Numbered from the stretch's first letter, positions 45,741-57,167 are shown. The stretch is DNA of 64,000 nt from Zymomonas mobilis subsp. pomaceae ATCC 29192 (GCF_000218875.1 NC_015709.1:434001-498000); one strand, 5' to 3'. Made by a program: numbers and translations. The notes: generated by a model not told the origin, from the sequence alone.

Positions 45741-47555
45741 TTAGAACACCCAACCACTCTTGAGACCAATAAGAACAATATTTTTAGAGTTATAATTATA
45801 AGGCGTGTTTACAGGCCCATTGGCATAGTACCCACCCGGATGAACCACATATTGGAAGTTAGGCCGTAAGAAGACGGCAGGTGACACCTGAACATTATAG
45901 AAAATTTCTGAATAATATTCTTGATGACGATTAACAGATGATAAAGCCTGACTTCTTAGGAAACTGTTACTTAACCATGTTGTACCACTACCGATACCGA
46001 CCCAATCGTCAGGACGCGCTTTAGAAACGCCAAACAGAATGGCATAGGCCGAAACCTGAGCTGTTTCTTTGTTCGTTCTAGCGTCCGCTTTCAAAGCACG
46101 GAAAGCGACAGTTAATTGGCGATGATCGTCAAAGCGTAATACCTGCTGTTCCGCCGTTACATAGGCACCATAACGCCCGCGAACTTCGGGTCCTCCGCTA
46201 GTATAACCACCGGTTGAGGTGGCAATATCCTGATAATAACGCAGGTTATAAGATTTATCGTCAGTATACCAACCATCAAATTTGAAGAGACCGTCTAAGT
46301 TATTTTCTCTACCAAATTTAGGTGCCCATTTAACTTCACCGATATATAAACCGGCTTCTGGATGAAATGGATTATCCATATAAAAGTTTTCGTGAAGCAC
46401 TCTACCGGTAATATTCTTTCGATTTACATCGAAAGCACCGGCCCCAATCGAGACTTCTTTTGAAATTTGATAGAAAACACGGCCTGCCCAGTTTGAAACT
46501 GGCCAGTTATACCAGTAATCCCCGACAAGGTTACCCGCTTGGTTACCGCAGAAGCCCAAGCTCATGAATGAACATCCCGTCAAGGCCATACCAAATTCGT
46601 TATTTTCAGTCAGACGACCTACTTTGATATTGAATCGGCCAATCTGTTGTTCATAGGAACCTTCAATCAAGCGCCAAATATTACCACGACCATAAACTTC
46701 TTGCATTTCGGTAAGGGTTGTTGCGTTGATAGCTTGTTCCAGCTGTCCACCACCACGCTTGGTCATCATGAAGTTAAATTTACCGCCTTTAACAACCCCC
46801 AAACGTTCCATGTCAAAGCTTGCCTGGACTAACCATTGGTAAGCCGTTCGTATTGACTGTCGGTCGCCACCACGCGCATTAAATGCGGTTTCAACACCGC
46901 CCATTGAGGACTGAATATCAATACCTTTATCTCGTAACCAAGGTTTAATACCAAGCCATGTTCCAAAGATACCACGGTCTTTGGGATCACGGGCTAGCAT
47001 AACACTGTTATCACCGACACCGATCCAACCCAATGCATTATGTCTGCCGCGTGCCGCGCCGACAATACTATCGACTAAACCTTTATTTTCGATACCTTCT
47101 TCAACTGTACCGCCTTGACTGACTGACTGACGATGCTCTTCGGGATGTAATTCACTGCTACCAACCGTCAACGCAGCCCAAGGGAAAGGCGCTGGAGAAA
47201 CATGTTGATGTGGAATAGAAACTGTTTCTTTGGGTTCTTCTTGCCCCTGATCATCATTTTCATCAGAAGATTGGCTGATGCTGTCAGTATCCGTTTGAGG
47301 GATAGCTTGACGCTTTTCAGTCGTAGCCTCCGGCTGAGCGGCTTGTGTTTGGGAGGTCTGAGCAGAAGGGATAGGTTCGTCCGCCTGCTCGGCTGGTTCC
47401 ACTTGTTCTGTTGCGGCTGCTTTTGATTTGTGATGGTTATTAACTTTAGCCAGCCAATTCCCTAAGGGATCAGCCCATGCCTCGGCAGAAGAGGTCGCTA
47501 TCGATAAGGCCAAGGCCCATTGCGCAGCCTTTGTTACTTTTAAATGCTTTTTCAT
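45741..47555 (-). CDS. oprB: OprB-family carbohydrate-selective porin
   Basis: Outer-membrane barrel for sugar diffusion. 604 residues. Signal peptide in ~1-28 (WALALSIATSSAEAWA). Residues ~40-120 are a long Gln/Glu/Ser/Pro-rich stretch, absent from classical OprB. The barrel begins at ~170 with RDPKDRGIFGTWLGIKPWLRD and QSSMGGVETAFNARGGDR, and ends with ...LIGLKSGWVF, a terminal aromatic residue as required for outer-membrane insertion. GAGAGGATAAG precedes the ATG. Relevant to a sugar-specialist diet. Confidence 0.9.
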   Translation of the reverse strand: MKKHLKVTKAAQWALALSIATSSAEAWADPLGNWLAKVNNHHKSKAAATEQVEPAEQADEPIPSAQTSQTQAAQPEATTEKRQAIPQTDTDSISQSSDENDDQGQEEPKETVSIPHQHVSPAPFPWAALTVGSSELHPEEHRQSVSQGGTVEEGIENKGLVDSIVGAARGRHNALGWIGVGDNSVMLARDPKDRGIFGTWLGIKPWLRDKGIDIQSSMGGVETAFNARGGDRQSIRTAYQWLVQASFDMERLGVVKGGKFNFMMTKRGGGQLEQAINATTLTEMQEVYGRGNIWRLIEGSYEQQIGRFNIKVGRLTENNEFGMALTGCSFMSLGFCGNQAGNLVGDYWYNWPVSNWAGRVFYQISKEVSIGAGAFDVNRKNITGRVLHENFYMDNPFHPEAGLYIGEVKWAPKFGRENNLDGLFKFDGWYTDDKSYNLRYYQDIATSTGGYTSGGPEVRGRYGAYVTAEQQVLRFDDHRQLTVAFRALKADARTNKETAQVSAYAILFGVSKARPDDWVGIGSGTTWLSNSFLRSQALSSVNRHQEYYSEIFYNVQVSPAVFLRPNFQYVVHPGGYYANGPVNTPYNYNSKNIVLIGLKSGWVF

Positions 47556-48261
47556 CTTATCCTCTCCATAAGGATTTTTTATATTTTATTTTTATAATAT
47601 TATTTTTTAGTAAAAATCATCTGTCTTAGCGGCCCCTTACGCTGACGATCAATAATACAGAATCATTTAACCATTTTGTTGTTTCTTATCTGGCCGAAAA
47701 ACAGTTATTCGACAAGCATAAGACACCAGATAAAGCAATTAGAAAAGGTTTGAAACAAGATAGCGCCTATCCTCTGTTATATGTTTTTACACTATCGCTT
47801 TAGCAGGTGAAATCAAAGCGGCTCTTATCGCAGTATAGTGCATTTGTCAGCTATTTCTGTGCCTAATTTTATACATTCTTGTTCTATTCAAGGAAAAATG
47901 TTTAACGCCTCGGATGCGAGCTCCAACCCTTATTTTGAATTGGAGGAAACAATAACCTTTATGCATGGTATTTTTGCATCAAAAGTTAAGATGATCGATT
48001 TTTATAAGATACGGATAATAAGTATTTTTTAGGCTTCACCACGTAAAAAACCAATTATTTTTTAAATTTATCAGTATAAAAAAAGCCTATATTTATATTT
48101 ATATGACATTATATAAAAATTAAATTTCCCATTTTTAACAAAAAAAATTTTCTATAAAAAGAAGGAAGGCAGAGGATTTTTATTCTATTTACTATTATAA
48201 AAACGTTAATGTTATTTTTCCTAGAAGGATAGTGGGCCTTAATTATGGATAATGCATTCTT
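47556..48261. other. 706-bp intergenic region, no convincing gene
   Basis: Largest gap in the window, between two divergent genes (porin and antiporter). One 64-codon frame (47838-48032) starts without a ribosome site and has no recognisable content; I do not call it a gene. Porin promoter expected near 47580-47700 and antiporter promoter near 48130-48240; no boxes are assigned. A short leader frame at 48245-48271 overlaps the antiporter start. Confidence 0.4.
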
Positions 48262-50040
48262 ATGCAGATGAACTCTTCACTCTTCAGTGACTCTCTTGTG
48301 ATTTTAGGCGCTGCAGGTCTTATCATTCCGGCGTTCGCACGCTTTAGAGTATCACCGGTAATCGGCTTTATTTTAGCGGGTATACTTTTAGGGCCTAAAG
48401 GGCTGGGTTCTCTTGCTGCAGATTATCCTTGGCTAAAACATATTACAATTTCCGAACCTGATGGCTTAGAGCCCTTTGCCGACTTCGGTATCGTTTTAAT
48501 GCTGTTTTCTATCGGGCTTGAGTTATCTTTCAAACGCCTGTGGGCTATGCGTCGATCTGTTTTTGGTCTGGGTACGGGGAAACTCTTGGGCTGTGGCCTC
48601 TTGATCGGAACTGGTCTCTATATTTTGGGTGAAAACTGGGCTGGCGCGATCGGTATGGGCCTAGCGCTCAGCGTATCTTCAACAGCCTTGGTTCTACCAA
48701 TGGTAGGAACAACAGGTCCGGTTGGCAAAAATGCTTTTGCTATCCTACTTTTTGAAGATCTAGCCTTAGTGCCTATTATCTTTGCGTTAGGAGCGATGGC
48801 CCCTTATGCGCAAGATAATCGATGGGACGGCCTGATTTCTACCTTATGGCAAGGTGGGGCGACCGTTATTGCGATTCTTGTACTAGGACGTTTTGCCTTA
48901 CCTACATTGTTTGCCCAAGCGGCACGTACAAAAAGCTCAGAAGTCTTTCTATCTATCAGTTTATTAGTAGTTATTTTAGCCTCTGTCGCCACTAGTGCTG
49001 TTGGTCTTTCTCCTATTGTCGGGGCGCTGACCGCTGGCCTTTTAATCGCAGAAACCGATTATCATGTTGAAGTTGAAATTGTGGTTTTACCTTTTCAGCG
49101 GCTTGCCTTGGGTGTCTTTTTGTTAACTGTCGGTATGAGCCTTGATCTACGGCTTATTATGGCTAACTGGCAATCTCTGGCCTTAGGCGTCGCAGGGGTT
49201 GTTATCGTAAAAACAATTGTAACCGCCGGTCTTTTACGTTTGACGCATGTGCGTTTAGCAACCGCTACAGAATCCGGCCTCCTTATGTCGGCGCCGTCTG
49301 AAACGACCTTGGTTATTTTAGCAACAGCACGGCAAGCCCAGTTAGTTATGCCCTCAACGGCGGCTTTTTGGGAAATCGTAACCGCTATTGGGCTAACGAT
49401 TACGCCTTTATTAGCCAAAATTGGGCATATGATTTCGCTGCGCCTTGCCTTACGAGAACATGAAGTGGCTACACCTTCCAATGAAGAACCAGACGACGAT
49501 ATAGATAATCGGACTATTATCGCTGGTATTGGTCGCGTTGGTCGAACGATTGCAGATGTTTTGATCGCAGAGAAAAAGCCCTATCTGGCAATCGATTCTG
49601 ACATTGATTTGGTAATCAATGCTAAACGGGACGGTTATCAGGCCATGTTCGGCGATATTGGTAATCCAGCCTTAATTATGCGCCTGGGCAGTCATATCCA
49701 AGCTGTTGTTTTGGCCATTAATGATCCGGTATCTATGGTCAATGTCGTCCATCGTATTCATACAATTTACCCTGATTTGATTATCATTGCGCGTGCCAGT
49801 GACTCTCGCCATGCCGCCCAGCTTTTTCAGGCGGGGGCGACCGATATTGTTGCAGAGACTTTAGAAAGCTCTCTCCGCTTGGCAGAGGCTACCTTAATTT
49901 CTCTTGGCGTTTCAACAGGTCATGCCGTTGCCGCTATTCATGAAAAACGCTCATCAATGCGGGAAAATGTTTTAAAAGCAGCGCGAGAAGGTAATGTGCA
50001 TGCGATACGGCACACGCCTAATATTATGCCGGAAGTCTGA
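48262..50040 (+). CDS. KefB/YbaL-type cation:proton antiporter (CPA2)
   Basis: Potassium or sodium/proton antiporter of the inner membrane, 592 residues. N-terminal ~390 residues hold about twelve membrane segments with FADFGIVLMLFSIGLELS and LALSVSSTALVLPM; residues ~415-530 form a TrkA-N nucleotide-binding domain (IIAGIGRVGRTIADVLI, DIGNPALIMRLGSHIQAVV). ATG 48262 or ATG 48268 could start; an eight-codon leader frame overlaps the latter by ATGA. Confidence 0.9.
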   Translation: MQMNSSLFSDSLVILGAAGLIIPAFARFRVSPVIGFILAGILLGPKGLGSLAADYPWLKHITISEPDGLEPFADFGIVLMLFSIGLELSFKRLWAMRRSVFGLGTGKLLGCGLLIGTGLYILGENWAGAIGMGLALSVSSTALVLPMVGTTGPVGKNAFAILLFEDLALVPIIFALGAMAPYAQDNRWDGLISTLWQGGATVIAILVLGRFALPTLFAQAARTKSSEVFLSISLLVVILASVATSAVGLSPIVGALTAGLLIAETDYHVEVEIVVLPFQRLALGVFLLTVGMSLDLRLIMANWQSLALGVAGVVIVKTIVTAGLLRLTHVRLATATESGLLMSAPSETTLVILATARQAQLVMPSTAAFWEIVTAIGLTITPLLAKIGHMISLRLALREHEVATPSNEEPDDDIDNRTIIAGIGRVGRTIADVLIAEKKPYLAIDSDIDLVINAKRDGYQAMFGDIGNPALIMRLGSHIQAVVLAINDPVSMVNVVHRIHTIYPDLIIIARASDSRHAAQLFQAGATDIVAETLESSLRLAEATLISLGVSTGHAVAAIHEKRSSMRENVLKAAREGNVHAIRHTPNIMPEV

Positions 50041-50062
50041 AATCTGAGAATTCTATAAATAT

Positions 50063-50090
50063 AAAGGCTCTGATTTTACTCAGAGCCTTT
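50063..50090. terminator. Bidirectional terminator, antiporter / alaS
   Basis: AAAGGCTCTGA and complement (arms 50063-50073 and 50080-50090), 6-nt loop, in the gap between two convergent genes. A and T flanks support both directions. Confidence 0.85.
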
Positions 50091-50115
50091 ATTATCCCTA
50101 ATAATTCAGATTAGA

Positions 50116-52788
50116 TTAGGCGTTTTCTAAAAGCTGACGAATAGCCTCTAAAGCCTTAGGGGCTTCATTACCATCAGGACCGCCACCCTGCGCCATATCA
50201 GGTCGGCCACCGCCGCCTTTACCGCCTAACAGCTCAACGGCTTTACGAACGAGATCAACGGCACTCAGCTTATCTTTAAGATCATCCGTGATCCCAATGG
50301 CAACGGAAGCGCGACCTTCATTGATCGTAATCAGCGCAACGATGCCAGATCCAAGGACTTTCTTGTTCTCATCAATCAGTCCCCGTAAGGCTTTAGGATC
50401 AAGTCCTTCCATAACCTGACCGATAAACTGATAAGAGCCGACTTTTTCTGGTTTAGCTTCTTGTCCTACTTGGCCCCCATTAGCACTCGCTAAAGCCAAC
50501 GCCTTTTTAGCATCCGATAAAGCGCGCTCTGATTTCCGGCGTTCTTCTATAAGCGCCGCAGTCCGAAGGGGCACGTCTTCTGGAACAACCCGCAATATAG
50601 AAGCGGCTTCACGTAAGAGGCGATCACGATCAACCAACCATACTCTTGCCGCTTCGCCTGTAACCGCCTCAATGCGCCGGATACCCGAAGAAACCGCCGT
50701 TTCGCTGATGATATGGAACAGACCAATCTTCCCTAAATCAGAAACATGGGTTCCACCGCATAATTCTACCGACCATGCAATTTCGTCACTATCCTGCGTA
50801 ATGGTTTTACCCATAGAGAGCACACGAACTTCATCACCATATTTCTCGCCGAATAAAGCCATAGCGCCTGCTTCAACGGCAGCTTCTGGCGTCATTAATC
50901 GTGTAGAGACAGGCGCATTTCCAAGAATTTGTCGGTTAACTTCTGCTTCAATAGTAGCAATTTCTTGGTCTGATAACGCTTTCTGATGGGAAAAATCGAA
51001 GCGTAGCCGATCAGCAGAAACCATGCTGCCTTTTTGGGAAACATGTTGACCTAATGTATCGCGTAGAGCTGCATGAAGCAGATGCGTAGCAGAGTGATTA
51101 GCTCTTAAACGATTACGATGTTCAATATCGACGGCCATTTGGAGGTCATCGCCGATTTTGATCTGTCCTTTTTCGATTTTACCCATATGGGCATGAAGTC
51201 GACCCAAAGGTTTTTGAGTATCGGTAATAAGGACTTTTAAATCCTTACTGTCGGTAATCACTCCCGTATCACCCTTTTGGCCACCACTTTCACCATAAAA
51301 AGGCGTTTGATTGGTAATGATCGTTACTTCATCGCCTTGAGACGCGACTTCAACACGCTTACCATCTTTGATTAAGGCAACGACCTGCCCGCTACCTTTT
51401 TCGCTTGTGTAGCCTGTGAATTCGGTACTTCCTGATTGATCGGCAATATCAAACCAGATTTCATCCGATGCTTTTTCGCCGGAACCTTTCCATGCCGCGC
51501 GCGCCGCACGGCGTTGTTCTGCCATAGCCTTGTCAAAGCCAGCCTGATCAACCGTTAAATCGCGGGCTCGCAAAGCATCAGCGGTTAAATCATAAGGGAA
51601 GCCATAGGTATCATAAAGACGGAAGGCGACTTCACCGGCCAAGGTATCTCCGGTCTTTAAATGTGCCGTTTCCTCTTCCAGAATCTTTAGACCATTCGCT
51701 AAAGTCTGACGAAAACGCGTTTCTTCCAATTTTAACGTTTCTTCAATCAGGGCTTTTGCTCTTACCAACTCAGGATAAGCGACCCCCATTTCAGAAAGAA
51801 GCGCTGGAACCAAACGATACATCAACGGCTCTTTTGCGCCTACCAAATGCGCATGCCGCATGGCACGGCGCATAATACGCCGTAATACATAACCGCGCCC
51901 TTCATTGGCAGGCAGAACACCATCTGCGACCAAAAAGCCAGAAGCCCTCAAATGGTCGGCGATAACACGATGGGATGCTTTGAATTGGCCATCCGTAGCC
52001 GTGCCACTTAATTCCCCAGACGCCGCTATTAAGGCTTTGAAAGTATCGGTATCATAATTGTCGTGAACGCCTTGTAACACCGAAGCAATGCGCTCAAGCC
52101 CCATCCCTGTATCGATGGAAGGTCGCGGTAAATCTAAACGGGTTTCTGCGTCAACCTGCTCATATTGCATGAAGACCAGATTCCATATTTCGACGAAACG
52201 ATCGCCATCTTCATCAGGTGAACCAGGAGGGCCCCCAGGGATTTCAGGGCCGTGATCATAAAATATCTCGGAGCAAGGACCACAAGGGCCGGTATCGCCC
52301 ATTGACCAGAAATTATCAGATGTCGCAATCCGAATAATACGATCTTCAGGAAGACCTGCAATCTTACGCCACAGTTGAAAGGCCTCTTCATCAGTATGAT
52401 AGACGGTAACGCAAAGACGATTAGGATCAAGACCCCATTCTTTGGTAATAAGGCCCCAAGCCAGCTCAATGACCCGTTCTTTGAAATAATCGCCAAAGGA
52501 AAAATTGCCGAGCATTTCAAAAAAGGTATGATGGCGTGCTGTATAGCCAACATTATCCAAATCGTTGTGTTTACCGCCCGCTCTTACACATTTTTGAGAG
52601 GAAGTTGCGGTTTTATAAGGTCGGCTCTCTAAACCTGTGAAGGTATTTTTAAAAGGCACCATCCCTGCATTAACAAACATCAAGGTTGGATCGTTTTGCG
52701 GCACTAAAGGTGCAGAGGGAACGATACGGTGGCCATTTTTAGCAAAATACTCAAGAAAAGAGCGGCGAATTTCATTGGTCGTTATCAT
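50116..52788 (-). CDS. alaS: Alanyl-tRNA synthetase
   Basis: Class II synthetase that charges tRNA-Ala and clears mischarged Ser/Gly. 890 residues: N-terminal [18 protein letters not shown] start and [15 protein letters not shown], central tRNA recognition, editing site with [13 protein letters not shown] (H-x3-H) and the zinc part CGGTHVSD, and the C-terminal oligomerisation domain ending in [16 protein letters not shown]. Length is normal. ATG start; a terminator separates it from the upstream SPOR gene. Confidence 0.97.
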   Translation of the reverse strand: MITTNEIRRSFLEYFAKNGHRIVPSAPLVPQNDPTLMFVNAGMVPFKNTFTGLESRPYKTATSSQKCVRAGGKHNDLDNVGYTARHHTFFEMLGNFSFGDYFKERVIELAWGLITKEWGLDPNRLCVTVYHTDEEAFQLWRKIAGLPEDRIIRIATSDNFWSMGDTGPCGPCSEIFYDHGPEIPGGPPGSPDEDGDRFVEIWNLVFMQYEQVDAETRLDLPRPSIDTGMGLERIASVLQGVHDNYDTDTFKALIAASGELSGTATDGQFKASHRVIADHLRASGFLVADGVLPANEGRGYVLRRIMRRAMRHAHLVGAKEPLMYRLVPALLSEMGVAYPELVRAKALIEETLKLEETRFRQTLANGLKILEEETAHLKTGDTLAGEVAFRLYDTYGFPYDLTADALRARDLTVDQAGFDKAMAEQRRAARAAWKGSGEKASDEIWFDIADQSGSTEFTGYTSEKGSGQVVALIKDGKRVEVASQGDEVTIITNQTPFYGESGGQKGDTGVITDSKDLKVLITDTQKPLGRLHAHMGKIEKGQIKIGDDLQMAVDIEHRNRLRANHSATHLLHAALRDTLGQHVSQKGSMVSADRLRFDFSHQKALSDQEIATIEAEVNRQILGNAPVSTRLMTPEAAVEAGAMALFGEKYGDEVRVLSMGKTITQDSDEIAWSVELCGGTHVSDLGKIGLFHIISETAVSSGIRRIEAVTGEAARVWLVDRDRLLREAASILRVVPEDVPLRTAALIEERRKSERALSDAKKALALASANGGQVGQEAKPEKVGSYQFIGQVMEGLDPKALRGLIDENKKVLGSGIVALITINEGRASVAIGITDDLKDKLSAVDLVRKAVELLGGKGGGGRPDMAQGGGPDGNEAPKALEAIRQLLENA

Positions 52789-52872
52789 AACGAAGCCCCC
52801 ACAGCTGATCGGAACGGGTTATTGTCAGAGGCAATAGCATCCGCTGGGCATAAAAACAGTATAAAGAATACA

Positions 52873-52911
52873 AGATTAAGGGCATAAAATAGATATTTAT
52901 GCCCTTAATCT
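52873..52911 (-). terminator. Terminator between the SPOR gene and alaS
   Basis: 16-bp perfect arms at 52873-52888 and 52896-52911 with a 7-nt loop, starting 11 bp after the SPOR-gene stop on the minus strand. It leaves ~85 bp for the alaS promoter. Confidence 0.8.
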
Positions 52912-52921
52912 CCCTAATCAA

Positions 52922-54082
52922 TTATTTACCGATATGAGCACAGGTCTCACCAGCCGCCTGTAGCTTACTACAGAAATCATTGGCTTGCCCACCTGCAGTG
53001 GCCCGTAACCGATAAAAGGTTTTCTCCCCTAATTTTACTGTTAAAATTTGGTGAGGGAGAGGTTTTAACCAACCAAAGCGCTCTGTTAAATGGGCCCATA
53101 CTTGGTTAGCTTTCGCTTCACTTCCAAAAGCCCCCAATTGAATAACGCCCCCTGATACCGCCGTCGTTTTATGGTCATCACTTTGTCCTGCTTCATTGTG
53201 CAGATTACTCATGACACCTGCGATTGCAGAAGGTTCATTGTTTTTGGGTGACGTCTTATGCTCAACAGGATGAGCAGGTTCAGTGGCATGTTCAACTTTT
53301 GCCGGTTTAGGGGCTGGAAGCCCTTTTTCAGAATTGAGCGCCACCGAGGCATGATCCACCATTTTTTGACGGGGCTCAGTCTCATGTTTGGGTGCTACCT
53401 CATGTTTAGGGGCCACTACAGGCGTAGCCGCTATCGGACGAGAGGCTGTAGCATTGACAGGTGAATGACGCGTGTCACCTGTCATATCAGACATTTCAAT
53501 GTCGTTATTAGCGACATCTGGGCGGGTTTTTACCGAAGGCGCAACAGGCACGACAGAAGCTTTAGGCGTTTCTATCGGTTGGGAAGGAATGGTCATCGGC
53601 TGCTCAGGTTGGGCCGAGGTATCAATTGAAGAATTAATATCTTTACCTTCGCTGGCCGCATAAGCGGATTCCCCCTCTCCTTCGATTTTCATCCCGCCTG
53701 GATCACGGGGCTTCGTTTTGTAAGGTCCCGGTTCAGCCGTAATAAGAGATGCATTTCCACTGACGGCTGGAGGACGATGAAACCACCAGTAAAGAGCAAC
53801 GCCAAATAAAGCTAAGGTAACCAGCCCCACAAGTGTGACAATGATTATCTGAAAAATATTGCCGCTATGGCCACCATCGTCATCCTCGACAGGTTCTAAC
53901 CAAGGCAAGCGATCTTCCTCGGAATCGTCCGTATTATCTGAATGACGGTCGTAAAAGTCATCATTATTATCATCATGCGACGAACCCTGCGCATTTGACC
54001 TTCCGAAAGCACGATTATGTGCATTGTCACGGGGCCTGCCATGGGGATCCATGGCGTTGTGCTCCTGATCGTGATCATCCAT
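52922..54082 (-). CDS. Membrane-anchored SPOR-domain protein
   Basis: 386 residues. A very acidic, His/Asn-rich cytoplasmic N-terminus (~1-75), one membrane segment (IIIVTLVGLVTLALFGVALY), a long low-complexity periplasmic linker with PKHEVAPKHE repeats, and a C-terminal SPOR domain from ~310 (GVIQLGAFGSEAKANQVWAH ... FYRLRATAGG). SPOR domains bind denuded peptidoglycan at the division septum. The ATG lies 3 bp after the argS stop with GGAGGAG upstream, so it is coupled to argS. Confidence 0.88.
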   Translation of the reverse strand: MDDHDQEHNAMDPHGRPRDNAHNRAFGRSNAQGSSHDDNNDDFYDRHSDNTDDSEEDRLPWLEPVEDDDGGHSGNIFQIIIVTLVGLVTLALFGVALYWWFHRPPAVSGNASLITAEPGPYKTKPRDPGGMKIEGEGESAYAASEGKDINSSIDTSAQPEQPMTIPSQPIETPKASVVPVAPSVKTRPDVANNDIEMSDMTGDTRHSPVNATASRPIAATPVVAPKHEVAPKHETEPRQKMVDHASVALNSEKGLPAPKPAKVEHATEPAHPVEHKTSPKNNEPSAIAGVMSNLHNEAGQSDDHKTTAVSGGVIQLGAFGSEAKANQVWAHLTERFGWLKPLPHQILTVKLGEKTFYRLRATAGGQANDFCSKLQAAGETCAHIGK

Positions 54083-54085
54083 TCC

Positions 54086-55810
54086 CTACATCTCCTCCGC
54101 GGCACTTACCCCAAGTACGCCAAGTCCGTTTCTTATTACCTGACCGATAGCATCCGCTAGAGCTAGCCTTGCTGCTGTTTTTTCAGGCTGATCTGGTAAT
54201 AAAAAACGCCGGTCGGGGTTATCATTACCTTTATTCCACAAGCTGTGAAAATCTGCTGACAGCGTGAAAAGATAAAAAGCAATACGATGGGGCTCATGCG
54301 CCACAGCGGCTGCTTCAATTAAACGAGGGAATTGTGCGGCTTGCTGTACCAAGGCCAATTCATCTTTATCCAATAAAGTGAGATCAGCCTTCACCGGAAG
54401 CGTCAAACTTTCAGCCTCTGCACGACGATGTAAAGAATGAATCCGTGCATGGGCATATTGCACATAAAAGACTGGGTTGTCTTTGGAGGCTTCAACAACC
54501 TTTTCAAAATCAAAATCCATTTGAGCATCGGCTTTACGCGTCAACATAGAAAACCGGACAACGTCACGCCCCACTTCCGAAACCACATCAGCCAAAGTGA
54601 CGAAGTTTCCAGAACGTTTTGACATCTTGACCGGCTCACCACCGCGCAGCAAATGCACCATCTGCACTAACTTTACGTCAAGGGGGACTTTGTTTTGCGT
54701 AAGCGCGGCGACGGCAGCTTTAATGCGCTTGACAGTGCCAGCGTGATCGGCACCCCAAATATCTACTAACTGATCTGCTGTAGCGGCTTTTTCTGCATGA
54801 TAAGCGAGATCAGCCCCGAAATAAGTATAGCTGCCATCCGATTTTTGCACGGGACGATCGCTATCATCACCGAATTTTGTCGCGCGGAACAAAGTAAGTT
54901 CTACCGGCTCCCAGTCATCAGGCGTTTCCCCCTTGGGGGCCTCTAGGATACCCTTATAAATCAGGCCCTCTTTTTCAAGTTTATCAAGGGCTTTTTGGAC
55001 GATACCCGCTTTATGAAGTGCGGCCTCTGACGTGAATTTATCGTGATGGATACCCAATAAAGCAAGATCCGCGCGAATCATATCCATCATCGCATCGACG
55101 GCTGTTTCCCGAAATAAAACAAGCCATTCTGATTCCGGCGCATCGACATAGCGGTCACCATATTTTTCTGCGAGTTTTTTGCCGACTGCTATCAAATATT
55201 CACCGGGATATAACCCTTCAGGAATCGTGATATTTTCGCCCAACGCTTCCCGATAGCGAAGATGCGCTGAACGCGCGAGGGTTTGCACCTGTTGGCCCGC
55301 ATCATTGATATAATATTCGCGCGTAACCTGATAGCCAGCGAATCCTAGTAGAGAAGCCAAGGCATCCCCGACGACGGCTCCCCGACAATGCCCCATATGC
55401 ATCGGTCCCGTTGGATTAGCCGAGACATATTCAACATTTACGCGGATATCTTTTCCAGTATCGGAACGGCCATAAGCATTGCCTTGAGCCAAAATATTTT
55501 GGAGTTCTTGCCGCCAGCAATCATCTGTCAAACGCAAATTGATAAAACCAGGGCCTGCGATCTCAACCGAGGCGACCCCTTCAAGCGCAGAAAGGGGCGC
55601 TACAAGCATTTCAGCTAAGGCGCGAGGGGCTTTTTTAGCAGCCTTTGCCAAGACCATAGCCGCATTGATTGCCAGATCGCCATGTGTAGGATCACGCGGT
55701 GGTTCAACAGCAACCCGACTGCGATCCATACCGGCAGGAAGCTGGCCTTTGGATTCCAAGGCATCAAGAATAGAAGAAAGCTGCTCGGCAAAATGGCGAT
55801 AAAGGGTCAC
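54086..55810 (-). CDS. argS: Arginyl-tRNA synthetase
   Basis: Class I synthetase, 574 residues. The HIGH motif reads GPMHMGHCRGAVVGDALA and the KMSKS motif VKMSKRSGNFVT. The N-terminal Add-1 domain and the C-terminal anticodon-binding domain are present. Start is GTG 55810 without a good ribosome site. The following SPOR gene overlaps its regulatory space. Confidence 0.97.
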   Translation of the reverse strand: MTLYRHFAEQLSSILDALESKGQLPAGMDRSRVAVEPPRDPTHGDLAINAAMVLAKAAKKAPRALAEMLVAPLSALEGVASVEIAGPGFINLRLTDDCWRQELQNILAQGNAYGRSDTGKDIRVNVEYVSANPTGPMHMGHCRGAVVGDALASLLGFAGYQVTREYYINDAGQQVQTLARSAHLRYREALGENITIPEGLYPGEYLIAVGKKLAEKYGDRYVDAPESEWLVLFRETAVDAMMDMIRADLALLGIHHDKFTSEAALHKAGIVQKALDKLEKEGLIYKGILEAPKGETPDDWEPVELTLFRATKFGDDSDRPVQKSDGSYTYFGADLAYHAEKAATADQLVDIWGADHAGTVKRIKAAVAALTQNKVPLDVKLVQMVHLLRGGEPVKMSKRSGNFVTLADVVSEVGRDVVRFSMLTRKADAQMDFDFEKVVEASKDNPVFYVQYAHARIHSLHRRAEAESLTLPVKADLTLLDKDELALVQQAAQFPRLIEAAAVAHEPHRIAFYLFTLSADFHSLWNKGNDNPDRRFLLPDQPEKTAARLALADAIGQVIRNGLGVLGVSAAEEM

Positions 55811-55951
55811 GGTTAAAAAAATCCATTAGGCAAGTGAAACAGAATTGAAAAAACGCCTGATCCATTAAGATATTAACTCTTAATTGGCGATTACTGAACT
55901 TCCTCTAATCTATTTTTTGAAACAAGCAAATCCTACCATTTATCTCTTTCC

Positions 55952-57124
55952 TTAATGAAGCGCTATATCGATCGCGCCTATATCCTGTTGATAGCGCTTT
56001 AAAGCATAGCTATCCGTCATACCGGCAATAAAATCAGCGATATGACGCTGTCGTTCAATAGGATTTTCTGGAAGCGTCTCCCGCCAATCAGAAGGCAAAA
56101 GGCTAGGATCAACATTATAGGCTTCAATTAAGTCCGTAACAATACGGCCTGCTTTATCTGCCATGTCTAATAAAATAGGATGATGATAAAGTTTTGCATA
56201 CATAAAACGTTTAAAATCACGTTCATCTACGGCCATTTTTTCTGAAAAACTAACAATAGCCTGCCCCATATGGCGGACATCATCAATAGTTTCCGGTTTT
56301 AAAGCGGCAAGCCGATAGCGCGTTTCGACTATCGTATCATTGACCATGCGTCCAATTTGTTCCCGAATAAGTTCCGGTCGCAACCGTTTTTCAGGTAAAT
56401 CAGGATAACGATTTCTAACCGCTTGCCATGCAGGTGCAATCAAAGGTTGTTCGATAACCTCTTCAAAATCAATTAATCCCGCCCGTAGCCCGTCGTCTAA
56501 ATCGTGATTATCATAAGCTATATCATCAGAATGAGCCGCAACTTGTGCTTCTAAAGAAGGCCAACTTTCTAAATCGAGAGGAAAAGCCTGATTTATTTCA
56601 GCCAAAGCCCAACCGGGATGTTTTACAGGCCCGTTATGTTTGGCTAATCCCTCTTGCATATCCCAAGTAAGATTAAGCCCGCGCCAGCGCGGATAAGGGG
56701 ATTCCAGATGTGTCAGAATACGTAAACTATGCGCATTATGATCGAATCCGCCTACTTTTTCCAAAGCGCGCTTCAGGGCAAATTCTCCGACATGCCCAAA
56801 AGGAGGATGACCAATATCATGCGCCAGACAAAGCGCTTCTGTCAGATCTTCATTCAGACCTAACACCCGCGCTATAGTACGTCCAATTTGGGCAACTTCT
56901 AAACTATGTGTCAGACGCACCCGAAAATGGTCGCTTTCTGGGGCAATAAATACCTGTGTCTTATGACGCAACCGACGAAATGCCATAGAATGGATGATGC
57001 GATCCCGATCACGCTGGAAAGCATTTCTGGGACCTCGGGTCTCGCCCTGCCCTTCATTATGAAGTCTCCCCCGTGTCAAATCAGGGTGGGCTGCATAAGG
57101 GGCAAGCTCTATAAAAGCGCTCAT
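55952..57124 (-). CDS. dgt: Deoxyguanosinetriphosphate triphosphohydrolase-like protein
   Basis: HD-domain hydrolase that splits dNTPs into nucleoside and triphosphate. 390 residues: [37 protein letters not shown] (first His) and [21 protein letters not shown] (HD pair), then [20 protein letters not shown]. Length matches the short dgt-like family common in alphaproteobacteria rather than E. coli Dgt. ATG 57124 was preferred over the TTG one codon earlier. Confidence 0.93.
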   Translation of the reverse strand: MSAFIELAPYAAHPDLTRGRLHNEGQGETRGPRNAFQRDRDRIIHSMAFRRLRHKTQVFIAPESDHFRVRLTHSLEVAQIGRTIARVLGLNEDLTEALCLAHDIGHPPFGHVGEFALKRALEKVGGFDHNAHSLRILTHLESPYPRWRGLNLTWDMQEGLAKHNGPVKHPGWALAEINQAFPLDLESWPSLEAQVAAHSDDIAYDNHDLDDGLRAGLIDFEEVIEQPLIAPAWQAVRNRYPDLPEKRLRPELIREQIGRMVNDTIVETRYRLAALKPETIDDVRHMGQAIVSFSEKMAVDERDFKRFMYAKLYHHPILLDMADKAGRIVTDLIEAYNVDPSLLPSDWRETLPENPIERQRHIADFIAGMTDSYALKRYQQDIGAIDIALH

Positions 57125-57167
57125 CAAAGTATCATGACCTAAGCCCGTTTATATGTCGAGACAAGGA

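Noticed and set aside
47838..48032. 64-codon open frame in the largest intergenic gap
   Set aside because: No ribosome site, no recognisable sequence, and composition like the surrounding non-coding DNA.
49095..49481. 128-codon minus-strand frame inside the antiporter gene
   Set aside because: Antisense shadow of membrane-helix codons; no recognisable content.
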